A DNA stretch of 54,333 nt, taken from positions 1-54,333 of the forward strand of contig CAVFGI010000011.1 of the NCBI GenBank assembly GCA_963621975.1, read 5' to 3'. The position numbers and the translations under genes are program-made. This DNA comes from UBA9732 sp963621975 (GTDB taxonomy: Bacteria > Spirochaetota > Spirochaetia > Sphaerochaetales > Sphaerochaetaceae). Positions 8,180-16,104 of this stretch are shown here, one piece after another. Every line of letters begins with the position of its first letter. Position 1 is the first letter of the stretch. Below the pieces are notes generated by a model that worked only from the letters and a program-made list of their open reading frames with translations, was not told where the DNA came from and searched no databases.

Positions 8180-9276
8180 TAAAAGCCTCCCATCATTATG
8201 CCACCAAATCCGCCACTGTTACTGGAGGTCTGGTACACAACAACCTCACCTTCACTCAAGCCCGAAAGAACCTGGCTGTATCCTTCTCCAAGATATGAAA
8301 CTGTTACGTTTCTTCTATCTGTTGATCCATCTGCATTCTTAACAGAAACATATGTTTTTCCTCCACGTTCTGTTGAAACAGAAGAAGAAGGAATTAAAAG
8401 CATCTCAACATCTTGTTCAAGGTCTATTGAACCAGTGAAAGTAAATCCTGTTCTAAGCCCTGTTGGTGGATCTAAAATTGTCATTTCAACATCAACAACG
8501 CCAAAACCCTGGCTTGTATATCTTCCCTCCATTGGAATATACGAGACATATGCCTCAACGCTCTGGCCTGGCAGAGAATCAAAAGAAAGAGTTGCTGTTT
8601 GATTTTCTTCAATGTACTGCATATCAATTTCATCAATCTCAACAGTAGTTTTGAGTTTACTTACATCAATTATAGTAATAACAGCTGTACCTGCAGCTAC
8701 GTAGTCATTCTCGCTTATACTTACTTTGGATACTATGCCATCAAAATTTGCAGTAATTGAAGTATAAGAAAGCTGTTCCTCTGCATTTTTCTTTTTTAGC
8801 TCCAAGGATTCAAGGTCTTTAACAGAGCCAGTAATCTTTGCCTCTGCAATTTGGTCCTCAATCTGTTTGAGATTGTATTGCTGGTCTGTATCATCTATTG
8901 TTGCAAGAACCTGTCCCTTTGTTACTTTGTCTCCAATCTTTACAAATACACCAGTAACAGCACCTGCAGAGCGGAAATTAGCTTCCTGCTTATCATAAGC
9001 TTCTACATTGCCTGAGATATCTATTGATTTGACATACTTGCTCTTAATAACTGTGTATTCAATGCTAGTGTTTGCATTCTGAAGTGCTTCAATTTGAGCT
9101 TCACTTTCTTTTTTCATTTTGAGAAACCAAAACAAGACCAAAGAAACTATAAAAATGACAACAAGCCACCCTATGAAGGACTTGATCCTCTTTTTTCTCT
9201 TCCTAGCAGCCTGTGCTTCTCTGAGTTTTTTCTCCTGTCTCTCGCTTTCGCTCAATACTTTTCCTTTCTTATCCAT
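8179..9276 (-). CDS. Periplasmic adaptor (membrane fusion) protein, MacA/HlyD-like
   Basis: The adaptor bridges the inner-membrane ABC permease and the TolC-like outer-membrane channel. The protein has 365 residues. A charged cytoplasmic N-terminus (residues 1-33, rich in E/K/R) is followed by one transmembrane helix (about 35-55). A barrel-sandwich hybrid domain follows (EAYDKQEANFRSAGAVTGVF, about 93-112), with a short alpha-hairpin near 130-165. The beta-barrel domains follow, and the tail is glycine- and methionine-rich, ending GGFGGIMMGGF. The short hairpin is like MacA-type adaptors of small exporters. AAGGAA lies nine bases before the start and partly overlaps the stop of the outer-membrane gene, 24 bases upstream. 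Confidence 0.92.
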   Translation of the reverse strand: MDKKGKVLSESERQEKKLREAQAARKRKKRIKSFIGWLVVIFIVSLVLFWFLKMKKESEAQIEALQNANTSIEYTVIKSKYVKSIDISGNVEAYDKQEANFRSAGAVTGVFVKIGDKVTKGQVLATIDDTDQQYNLKQIEDQIAEAKITGSVKDLESLELKKKNAEEQLSYTSITANFDGIVSKVSISENDYVAAGTAVITIIDVSKLKTTVEIDEIDMQYIEENQTATLSFDSLPGQSVEAYVSYIPMEGRYTSQGFGVVDVEMTILDPPTGLRTGFTFTGSIDLEQDVEMLLIPSSSVSTERGGKTYVSVKNADGSTDRRNVTVSYLGEGYSQVLSGLSEGEVVVYQTSSNSGGFGGIMMGGF

Positions 9277-9300
9277 TTTTTGTTTCCTTATAGTACAAAA

Positions 9301-10683
9301 TTATAGTGCAAAAATTTCCAAATCTCGTTCTAGTGACAAACCTTCAATGATTACTAAAGAGTACTCTGTCTGGCTTGAATCATAGTTAAGCTCTGCACTT
9401 TTGAGACTTTCTTGTGTTTCTAAACCTAAATCATACAAAGCTTGAGTATTATCAAGAAGAGTCTTCTTATACTGCAATTCTGTTTCTGCTTGTGCAAGCT
9501 TGGTATTCCATTGAAGTATTCTCAATGCATAACTTGCAATATCCTCTTGATAACTAGAAAGAGCTTCTAAATAATTATTTGTTGCTGTTTTAGCATCATT
9601 TAAAGCCTTATTAATGGAGCTATCAGATGAAGAAGTATTGTTCTTCCAACTTCCTGAAATAGTTACAGAGGGTGTAACGTCACCACTGGAAGAAATTGTA
9701 AAACTAGGGCTAACGCCCACATTCCAGTTCTTTGCACTGTATTTAGCAGACCCACTTAATGATACTTGTTTATTTGCACCTACTCCAAGAGAAAAACTCG
9801 TTGATAATGATGATGGATTAGCACTAGCTAATGCTTTCTTGTATACCTCTTCGCTACTTTGTACATTCAAAGACTCTATTAAAACGCTGGTGTTTCCGTT
9901 CTCATATGTTATAAGAGTAAGAACAGGAGCCTCCAATCCTTCCACTCCATCCCAATCTAAACCAGTTAACGTTTTATATTGTGCAAGAAGTTGCTTATAT
10001 TGCTCTTTTGAAGCTTCAAGGGAGCTCTTAAGAGAGTTTAGCGTATTAAGAGTACTCATATACACACTAGATTCTTCAGTGTATGTCTTAAGAGCAACAA
10101 GCTTATCAAAAGCAATCTGCTGTTTCTCAACGCTAAACTCAGCCTGTTTAATGGAGCTTTCTGCACTTAAAATAGAGGAAATAGTAGAAAGGACAGTCTT
10201 TTCAAAGTTAATCTCACTCATTTTGTTCGTGCGCTCTGTTGTATATTTTGTGGATGTATAGCTAAGATTTTCAGCCGTATCATTTGAATAGCCAGAAAAA
10301 TCAAATGTATGAGAAACCCCCAAAGAACCATTAATTTTTGTAGTACCATCCTTGTACTGGGTAAAAAGAGAAGCTTCGCCCGTAATTGTGGTATTACCAT
10401 CATTTGGTAACGTAACGGTGACTGTTGGAACAACACTAAGGCCAACATTGTCTGTGTTTACATTAAGAATGGGATCAATATTGGCATTAACAGCCACCTG
10501 AACCTTATCCTCTTCCTCAAGCTGGGCAATAGACAAAAGCCCATTCTGATATGTGAGAAGAATATTCTGATACGATAAACTGTTTTCCTTGGCACTTTCC
10601 AATATCTCATCAATTGTTGATGCATTAACACTGCACAGTGCCACCACCATTATTAAAAATGTAATAATAATCTTGTTCTTCAT
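9301..10683 (-). CDS. TolC-like outer-membrane efflux protein
   Basis: The outer-membrane channel partner of the adjacent adaptor and ABC pump, about 460 residues. The signal peptide MKNKIIITFLIMVVALCSVNA begins at the ATG at 10683. Upstream in-frame sequence to 10755 has no good ribosome-binding site and would bury the signal peptide, so I exclude it. Two long heptad-like helical regions (residues about 140-230 and 360-455) alternate with serine/threonine-rich segments with alternating hydrophobicity. That is the double repeat expected of outer-membrane efflux proteins. Sequence similarity in this family is weak; the call rests on architecture and on position as first gene of the pump set. 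It supports a diderm host. Confidence 0.85.
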   Translation of the reverse strand: MKNKIIITFLIMVVALCSVNASTIDEILESAKENSLSYQNILLTYQNGLLSIAQLEEEDKVQVAVNANIDPILNVNTDNVGLSVVPTVTVTLPNDGNTTITGEASLFTQYKDGTTKINGSLGVSHTFDFSGYSNDTAENLSYTSTKYTTERTNKMSEINFEKTVLSTISSILSAESSIKQAEFSVEKQQIAFDKLVALKTYTEESSVYMSTLNTLNSLKSSLEASKEQYKQLLAQYKTLTGLDWDGVEGLEAPVLTLITYENGNTSVLIESLNVQSSEEVYKKALASANPSSLSTSFSLGVGANKQVSLSGSAKYSAKNWNVGVSPSFTISSSGDVTPSVTISGSWKNNTSSSDSSINKALNDAKTATNNYLEALSSYQEDIASYALRILQWNTKLAQAETELQYKKTLLDNTQALYDLGLETQESLKSAELNYDSSQTEYSLVIIEGLSLERDLEIFAL

Positions 10684-10765
10684 TAGATTAATTATCCATT
10701 TTTTAAGCTTTAGGTAAACAACTTCACATATTTTCCACAAAAGTTCATTTTGCAAAACCGTTTAG

Positions 10766-11161
10766 TTATATTCCTTTTTTTATGGTCAAAATATTCTTGT
10801 TATCTCTATACTCGTAAAAAATATCATCCATTGTCTTTTTAACCAGGAAAATTCCCAAGCCTCCAATCTTTCTCTCTTCGCTAGAAAGAGTTACATCGGG
10901 ATCTTCATTTTTAGTTGGATCATAAGGTTTTCCATTATCAGAAAATTCAATTATCACCTGGTTTGGTTCAAGCGTACAGGAAACTGTTGCACTGTCTGCA
11001 CCACTGTAAAAAACAATATTTGAAAGAATTTCATCTATAGCAACATTGACCTGCGCAATAGTTTTGAAAGGGAAATCATTCTGAGTGAGAATATCCTCTA
11101 TAAATTCAGTCACTACACCTACAGCTTTTTCTGTTGGTTTGAATGTAAGCTCTTTTTTCAT
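10766..11161 (-). CDS. RsbW/SpoIIAB-like anti-sigma factor serine/threonine kinase
   Basis: A small GHKL-type ATPase of 131 residues. In partner-switching systems these proteins bind and inhibit a sigma factor or other effector and phosphorylate a STAS-domain antagonist. The N-box is VNVAIDEILSNIVFY (near residue 43), the G1 box IEFSDNGKPYDP (near residue 90), and the G2-like segment GGLGIFLVKKTMDD (near residue 108). It overlaps the phosphatase gene upstream by four bases (ATGA), so kinase and phosphatase are made together. A stand-alone STAS protein that could be the substrate is encoded at 40358-40654, but pairing is inference. No sigma factor gene is adjacent. Confidence 0.9.
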   Translation of the reverse strand: MKKELTFKPTEKAVGVVTEFIEDILTQNDFPFKTIAQVNVAIDEILSNIVFYSGADSATVSCTLEPNQVIIEFSDNGKPYDPTKNEDPDVTLSSEERKIGGLGIFLVKKTMDDIFYEYRDNKNILTIKKGI

Positions 11162-12789
11162 GCATTTTGCTCCTTTATCTCAAGTGTCAGCATTGTAATG
11201 TCATCAAATTGTTCCGCTTCTCCTGCGAAAGCATCCACATCCCTATGAACAAACTCCAAAAGTTCTTTAACTTGTTTGTCCTTAGCTTTATTTAAAGCGG
11301 CTATCATCCTATCTGTTCCATAGAGAACATTATTGACATTTGTGGATTCTGCTACTCCATCTGTATATACAAAGAGTTTATCACCAGGGTGAAACTCTAA
11401 TTCATATTCTTTGTATCTTGAATTTTCCATGCCAGCAACAACAAAGCCATGCCTGTCTTTATATAACTCCCAATCTCCACCCTTACGCATTATTGCAGGG
11501 AATTCATGCCCAGCATTTACACATTTCATCTTTCCTGTTGAGATTTCCAAGATTCCAAGCCAGACAGTTACAAACATCTCTGCTTCATTATTCTCACAAA
11601 GCTGATTATTAACCTGCTCAAAAACCTTTGCAGGCCCGTACCCGTTTTGTGTAATAGACTTGATAAGCGTTTTACTTATCATCATAAACAGAGCTGCGGG
11701 AACGCCCTTGCCGGAGACATCGGCCATGACAAGAGCTAAATGATCGGAATCCACGAAGAAGAAGTCATAGAAATCTCCCCCAACCTCTTTAGCTGGTGTC
11801 ATAGTTGCATATATGTCAAATTCATGCCTTTCCGGGAAAGGAGGGAAAATACAGGGAAGCATGCTGGCTTGGATGTGTCGTGCAACATCAAGTTCTGCTC
11901 CAATTCTCTCTTTTTCAGCTGTCATCTTGGAGAGGTTGGCTATGTATTCCGTCAACTCCTTAAGCATGAAGTTAAATGACTGGGAAAGAGTCTCAATCTC
12001 GTCCCCGGTGTTGATATCTATTTCTTGATTCTCAAAAGAATTGGTGCGTGTAATCTCTTCTGTGAAAGAAGTCAACTTCCCAATTGGTTTTGTAACCATG
12101 TTTCTCACAAAAACAATATAAATAACTATTATAAGAGCAACGATTCCAAAACAAATAACTATCATGCTGTTAAGAAAAGAATAAAGATAAGATCTAACTT
12201 CACTCATATCAAGAATGTACTGAATCTCTGCTATAGCCTTGCCGTTTTCATCTAGAATTACAGAAATTCCAGTGTAGTTGAATCCGTAGCTATTATCTGT
12301 AACAAGAGGCGTATCTAAACCCTTATTCTCGTTGTATGCATTCCAAATAGTTATGTATTTTTCATAATCTGTTGGATCGTCTGGATTGGCAGCATCTGTG
12401 TAAAGAATATCGCTACCATAAGGAAGTTGAGCTGTAGGGTCATCACCCATTTCCTCAACAAAAGCATCTATATAGAAAGTAACACTGTCCTCATCTGGAA
12501 TTACCAATGAAAGATAGGTTATCTCTCCTTCTTTTTTAAGTTTATTGAAAAGATTATACATCTTCTCATATTCAAGAGTCTTATCTCCTCCCGGGGCTAT
12601 GATTTTTTTTACATCTTCAACATCAAGCATAGTTGCAATTGCTTTGCTGTTTGACATAACACGATCTGCAAAAAGATCCTCAAGATAGCTTTTAGACGTA
12701 AGATAGCTAAATAACGATACTGAAACAGTAAGCAAAAGACCAACAATACAAAGTGAAATTATAAATTTAGGTAGGAGTTTAACTTTCAC
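11158..12789 (-). CDS. Membrane-anchored SpoIIE/RsbU-type PP2C phosphatase with HAMP domain
   Basis: A sensor phosphatase of 543 residues from a GTG start at 12789. That start is chosen because GGAGAGG lies just upstream and the GTG overlaps the GNAT stop (GTGA). It has a transmembrane helix (about 5-28), an extracytoplasmic sensor region of about 185 residues, and a second helix (about 212-241). A HAMP linker and short coiled coil follow, then a C-terminal SpoIIE-type PP2C domain (about 310-540). The PP2C domain has the metal-binding aspartates in GGDFYDFF, MADVSGKGVPAALFM and FVYTDGVAES. Such proteins dephosphorylate STAS antagonists in response to an external or membrane signal. Its immediate partner is the RsbW-like kinase. 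The stimulus is unknown. Confidence 0.92.
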   Translation of the reverse strand: MKVKLLPKFIISLCIVGLLLTVSVSLFSYLTSKSYLEDLFADRVMSNSKAIATMLDVEDVKKIIAPGGDKTLEYEKMYNLFNKLKKEGEITYLSLVIPDEDSVTFYIDAFVEEMGDDPTAQLPYGSDILYTDAANPDDPTDYEKYITIWNAYNENKGLDTPLVTDNSYGFNYTGISVILDENGKAIAEIQYILDMSEVRSYLYSFLNSMIVICFGIVALIIVIYIVFVRNMVTKPIGKLTSFTEEITRTNSFENQEIDINTGDEIETLSQSFNFMLKELTEYIANLSKMTAEKERIGAELDVARHIQASMLPCIFPPFPERHEFDIYATMTPAKEVGGDFYDFFFVDSDHLALVMADVSGKGVPAALFMMISKTLIKSITQNGYGPAKVFEQVNNQLCENNEAEMFVTVWLGILEISTGKMKCVNAGHEFPAIMRKGGDWELYKDRHGFVVAGMENSRYKEYELEFHPGDKLFVYTDGVAESTNVNNVLYGTDRMIAALNKAKDKQVKELLEFVHRDVDAFAGEAEQFDDITMLTLEIKEQNA

Positions 12790-13331
12790 ACCCTCTCCTT
12801 CTTGCAATAAATATCTGCAGAACAATGACAGCGCCCTTTGCAATATGGGCAAATCAATTTTTCATCTTTATACCAAGCATCTTTGACGGTGGCAAGGTAT
12901 CTAAACTCACAATCCTCCAACGCTTTTTTTAGAGGTAAAACCCCTCCGGGTTTCCAACAAACTATATAAACCGTATCAAATCCCTTCTCTGAAAAAGTCC
13001 TAAGGGCAAAATTTATCATTTCACTTGCGTGTCCATTTCCCCTATATTCTTCAATAAGGGCAACGGATTGAATACGCCCGCACCTATCAGAAAAAGGAAT
13101 AACATTTGCTTCAATATTAACCGAAGACTCTATTTCAAAGGAAGAAGTAATAAGAAAATAAATATACCCAGCCGTCTTTCCTTCTTCACTTTTGAGAAAG
13201 AAGAAAAACTTATTATCGTCATGAATTGCTTTTGAAAAATCTTCATAGGAATAGAGATTTTTTCCCACACATTCATCTGCAATATGCAAGGCTTCAGGTA
13301 TCATATCTTCTTTCAAGGCTTCAAAATACAC
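12786..13331 (-). CDS. GNAT-family N-acetyltransferase with C-terminal cysteine cluster
   Basis: A 181-residue acetyltransferase-fold protein. The acetyl-CoA pyrophosphate-binding motif is readable as VALIEEYRGNGHASEMI (Arg-Gly-x-Gly-x-Ala, near residue 92). The GTG start at 13331 follows AGGGGTG by four bases and lies nine bases past the methyltransferase stop. The last 25 residues contain CPYCKGRCHCSADIYC, six cysteines and a histidine that look like a metal-binding knuckle and are not part of the standard GNAT fold. Its substrate is unknown; candidates include a small molecule, a protein, or the product of the neighbouring small ORF. Position between the methyltransferase and the phosphatase, with overlaps, places it in the same transcript. 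Confidence 0.8.
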   Translation of the reverse strand: MYFEALKEDMIPEALHIADECVGKNLYSYEDFSKAIHDDNKFFFFLKSEEGKTAGYIYFLITSSFEIESSVNIEANVIPFSDRCGRIQSVALIEEYRGNGHASEMINFALRTFSEKGFDTVYIVCWKPGGVLPLKKALEDCEFRYLATVKDAWYKDEKLICPYCKGRCHCSADIYCKKERV

Positions 13332-13340
13332 ACTTCACCC

Positions 13341-14255
13341 CTAATTTAAGGAACATCTCTCGCAAACAGCTTTCTTGCACGATAAAATTTTCATTCCCAT
13401 TGATATCTCAGACTCCTCTTTTAAAATTAAGGATTCCAGCTCTGGCAAATGACAAACAAGCCATTCTTTCCATTTTCTATACTCTTCACAATCCTCTTCT
13501 TTAAGAAGAATATCTACATCCTCACTTAAATATGAAAAGAATGTTGTAAAAATGTCCTTTTTCTTTTCTTTTTCTCCTCTACCCGCGGAGACACCATCAC
13601 ACCAAATATTGATATCTTCATATCCACAATCTTTGGCCATTTGCTCAACAGTTGCTCCTAATGATCGGTTTCCAGAATACTTGTCCTTATTTAAGATATC
13701 AAGGAAAGTGGCCAAGAGATGGTCATTATCGCCAGATAGAGATGATGCACAGTCGTTGGCCTCAACTATCACCAACGCACCTTCATCTTTTAAAACATTA
13801 CGCAATGTCAAAAGGAGTTTTTGAGGGTTTTTTAGATGCATCAAAACAAAAGAAAGATATATGCAATCAAAGGAAACAATGCCCTTTTCTTTCATGATGA
13901 GGCCTAAAATCTCTGTGAAATCATCTCGTTCGACATCAAGAGTGGAAAAAAAGAACTTATCATTGCCAAACTCTTTTTGAGCTTTTTGGGCAAGCTTCTC
14001 GTTATACTCCAACCCAACAACGGTGGAAATAGAGCCATAAGAAAAGATAGAAACAGTTTTTTTCCCATCATTACAACCAATATCCAAGACGGCTAGGCCT
14101 CCCCCACATCCCGCTGCATCATCTACGCCGTTATTAATATTTTCAAAAATTGAATCAAGTGCCGGTTTCTCATAAGAAGACAGAAGATTATTCTGCACAC
14201 GTAATCGCTTTATTTCTTTATCGTCTTGAAAAACAAATAAATCTTCCATCTTCAT
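13341..14255 (-). CDS. Class I SAM-dependent methyltransferase
   Basis: A 304-residue Rossmann-fold methyltransferase. Motif I is LAVLDIGCNDGKKTVS (near residue 55), the acidic motif II is VVGLEYNEKL (near residue 80), and the post-II segment is DCIYLSFVLMHLKNP (near residue 130), as in methyltransferase domain 11/25 enzymes. The C-terminus carries a small cysteine group (KILSCKKAVCERCSLN). It starts three bases after the upstream MATE gene stop. An N-terminal stretch of about 50 residues before the fold, with 'ENINNGVDDAAGCGGG', is not standard. The substrate is not recognisable; tailoring of an exported molecule or peptide is possible from context only. Confidence 0.85.
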   Translation of the reverse strand: MKMEDLFVFQDDKEIKRLRVQNNLLSSYEKPALDSIFENINNGVDDAAGCGGGLAVLDIGCNDGKKTVSIFSYGSISTVVGLEYNEKLAQKAQKEFGNDKFFFSTLDVERDDFTEILGLIMKEKGIVSFDCIYLSFVLMHLKNPQKLLLTLRNVLKDEGALVIVEANDCASSLSGDNDHLLATFLDILNKDKYSGNRSLGATVEQMAKDCGYEDINIWCDGVSAGRGEKEKKKDIFTTFFSYLSEDVDILLKEEDCEEYRKWKEWLVCHLPELESLILKEESEISMGMKILSCKKAVCERCSLN

Positions 14256-14258
14256 GCC

Positions 14259-15986
14259 TCAAATAATTGTATAAAAATAATTGAACACCATTTTGCGCTG
14301 GTATTCCGAATATTTCGTCTTCTTCTTAATAAGCTTGAGCACGCCCGAATCTATCTCATCTCCTTGAGAATCAAACGGATTATATTGGCTTACATTATCC
14401 CTAATGCGCAGCACCAAGTCATCCCCTTTATTTATAAGTTTGATTGATATGTAGTATTCATTCTTCGTGTTTTCTTTATTCTCCATCGCAAACTTAATTA
14501 TATTCAGCAGGATCTCTTCCGATATAAAATTAACCATAAAAGATTTCTTCACATCCAGCTCCCACTCATCAGAAATCTTCTCCAAATCTAGTGAGATCTC
14601 CTCCATACTCTCCCTCTCAATTGGATACGTCTTCTCAAAAGAGTTCCCCTCCAAAGCAAACTTCCTTTTCACATACACGCGCGACGGACTTATCCACTCA
14701 ATTGCAACAATTATCAGAACTCCCACAACTTCCGTAAGGACGTAGGACGTGGCAACACCCAAGATATTTTTACTAGGAATAAGAATTAATCCCGATATTA
14801 ATAACAACAAACAATTTCTAATCAAAGACATTACAGAAGCAAGATATCTTCTTCCAATAGACTGCCAAAAAGCAGTAACAGAAGTGTTAATACCAGTAAA
14901 AACAATACTGACAGCAAAAATCTTCAATGCCATATTTGCCACAGAAGTTGTACTGCTTTGCATAATACCAAAGAAAGAAAATAGCGAGGAAGAAAAGAAA
15001 ACAAAACAAAGAGCAATGAAAAGAGAAAAACAAGAGACTGTAATCAAAGACCTTTTCAAGACCACATAGATACCATCAGTATCAGACTCCCCTGAAAGAA
15101 ACGAAATCACAGTCTGAAGAGACGATGAGTTTCCGTCATAAACCCCCATAGGGATTGTACTTAGCGTGTAAATTATACCATAAACTGCAACATAGAAAGT
15201 TCCATTTACACCACCATACCGCAAAAGCATAGTGTTAAAACTAAGCATAACAACGGCAGAAAAAACTTGTGCAGAGCCCAACCCAAAACCATTAGAAACA
15301 GTACTCCTTATCTGTTGAAAACTCAAAGGCCCCAATTTAAGACTCAATAATTTATCTTTTTTCAGAAAGTGCGTTAAAAGAACAACAAAACCTAGGAACT
15401 CTCCAATACACAAAGAAAGAGAAGCTCCCTTGATTCCCATTGCTATAAACTTCATGAAGACAATATCAAGTACAATGTTGGTGATAATCACAACAGAAGA
15501 AGCAATTGCAACAAGACGTGGATTACTATCTGTTCTGACAGAAGCCGACACTATGTGATACATAATAAAAATTGGTGCAGACCACATAACAACACCAAGA
15601 TATTCTTTTGCAAGAGGATAAAGTTCTTCCGTAACACCTAGAAAAGAAAAGTAAGACTTTTCAAAAAGCAACGGACAAAGAGAAAAAAGACTAATAATTA
15701 AACCAAAAGTCAACGCAGAATGAAAAACTTTATTGGCTTCTTCTTTGTCATCTGCCCCAAGAAATCTACTAATAGTAACGTTAGATCCAACCCCTATTGT
15801 GATACCAAAGAGGGCATAAATCAAATAAACTGGTGTTGCTATATTAGAGACAGCAAGACCCGTATCTCCTACAAGATTTCCAACTAGCGTTGCATCAACA
15901 ATTGTGCAAATAGTTAGAACTAAAGACGAAAGTATTCCCCAAATTAAGAAATATTTATATGCGCTGTACTGAAACCTAGTATCCAC
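14259..15986 (-). CDS. MATE-family transporter fused to an RsbW-like (HATPase_c_2) domain
   Basis: Residues 1 to about 440 form a 12-helix MATE cation:drug/metabolite antiporter, with typical segments VDATLVGNLVGDTGLAVSN and GITIGVGSNVTISRFLG. Residues about 460-575 are soluble and look like an anti-sigma kinase ATPase. They have an N-box EEILLNIIKFA (near 490), a G1-like RIRDNVSQYNPF (near 527), a degenerate G2 segment SGVLKLIKKK and a closing strand NYFYTII. The ATP lid is short and the glycines of the G2 box are mostly lost, so ATP binding may be weak or absent. GTG is the start, with GGGG at about -9. A MATE protein normally has about 450 residues; the extra domain probably senses or controls regulators. 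The kinase and phosphatase genes downstream in the operon are of the same signalling type. Confidence 0.85.
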   Translation of the reverse strand: MDTRFQYSAYKYFLIWGILSSLVLTICTIVDATLVGNLVGDTGLAVSNIATPVYLIYALFGITIGVGSNVTISRFLGADDKEEANKVFHSALTFGLIISLFSLCPLLFEKSYFSFLGVTEELYPLAKEYLGVVMWSAPIFIMYHIVSASVRTDSNPRLVAIASSVVIITNIVLDIVFMKFIAMGIKGASLSLCIGEFLGFVVLLTHFLKKDKLLSLKLGPLSFQQIRSTVSNGFGLGSAQVFSAVVMLSFNTMLLRYGGVNGTFYVAVYGIIYTLSTIPMGVYDGNSSSLQTVISFLSGESDTDGIYVVLKRSLITVSCFSLFIALCFVFFSSSLFSFFGIMQSSTTSVANMALKIFAVSIVFTGINTSVTAFWQSIGRRYLASVMSLIRNCLLLLISGLILIPSKNILGVATSYVLTEVVGVLIIVAIEWISPSRVYVKRKFALEGNSFEKTYPIERESMEEISLDLEKISDEWELDVKKSFMVNFISEEILLNIIKFAMENKENTKNEYYISIKLINKGDDLVLRIRDNVSQYNPFDSQGDEIDSGVLKLIKKKTKYSEYQRKMVFNYFYTII

Positions 15987-16020
15987 ACTTACCCCAACTT
16001 ACTCTATAGTCTCTACTCTG

Positions 16021-16092
16021 CTACGCAGGAAACGCAAACTCATTGTAGTGTGTTGCCTTAAGTTTATATTCTTGTTCTTTTTTGTTTTTCAT
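16021..16092 (-). CDS. Candidate 23-residue peptide gene
   Basis: ATG at 16092 and TAG at 16023-16021 enclose 23 codons. AAGAGGAG, five bases upstream of the ATG, is one of the strongest ribosome-binding sites in the window. It lies just after the preA stop, which would have no use for it. The peptide is basic at its N-terminus (begins MKNKKEQEYK), has no cysteine, and ends with an aromatic/proline segment (NEFAFPA). It lies 12 bases after preA and 34 bases before the MATE-ATPase fusion. It could be a secreted signalling or modified peptide, a precursor exported by the MATE protein, or a coupling leader ORF for it. I recognise no family. The evidence is the strong SD plus placement. Confidence 0.5.
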   Translation of the reverse strand: MKNKKEQEYKLKATHYNEFAFPA

Positions 16093-16104
16093 GGTAACTC
16101 CTCT

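Noticed and set aside
10684..10755. Longer start for the TolC-like gene (TTG at 10755)
   Set aside because: It would put 24 residues before an otherwise normal signal peptide, and no ribosome-binding site precedes it.
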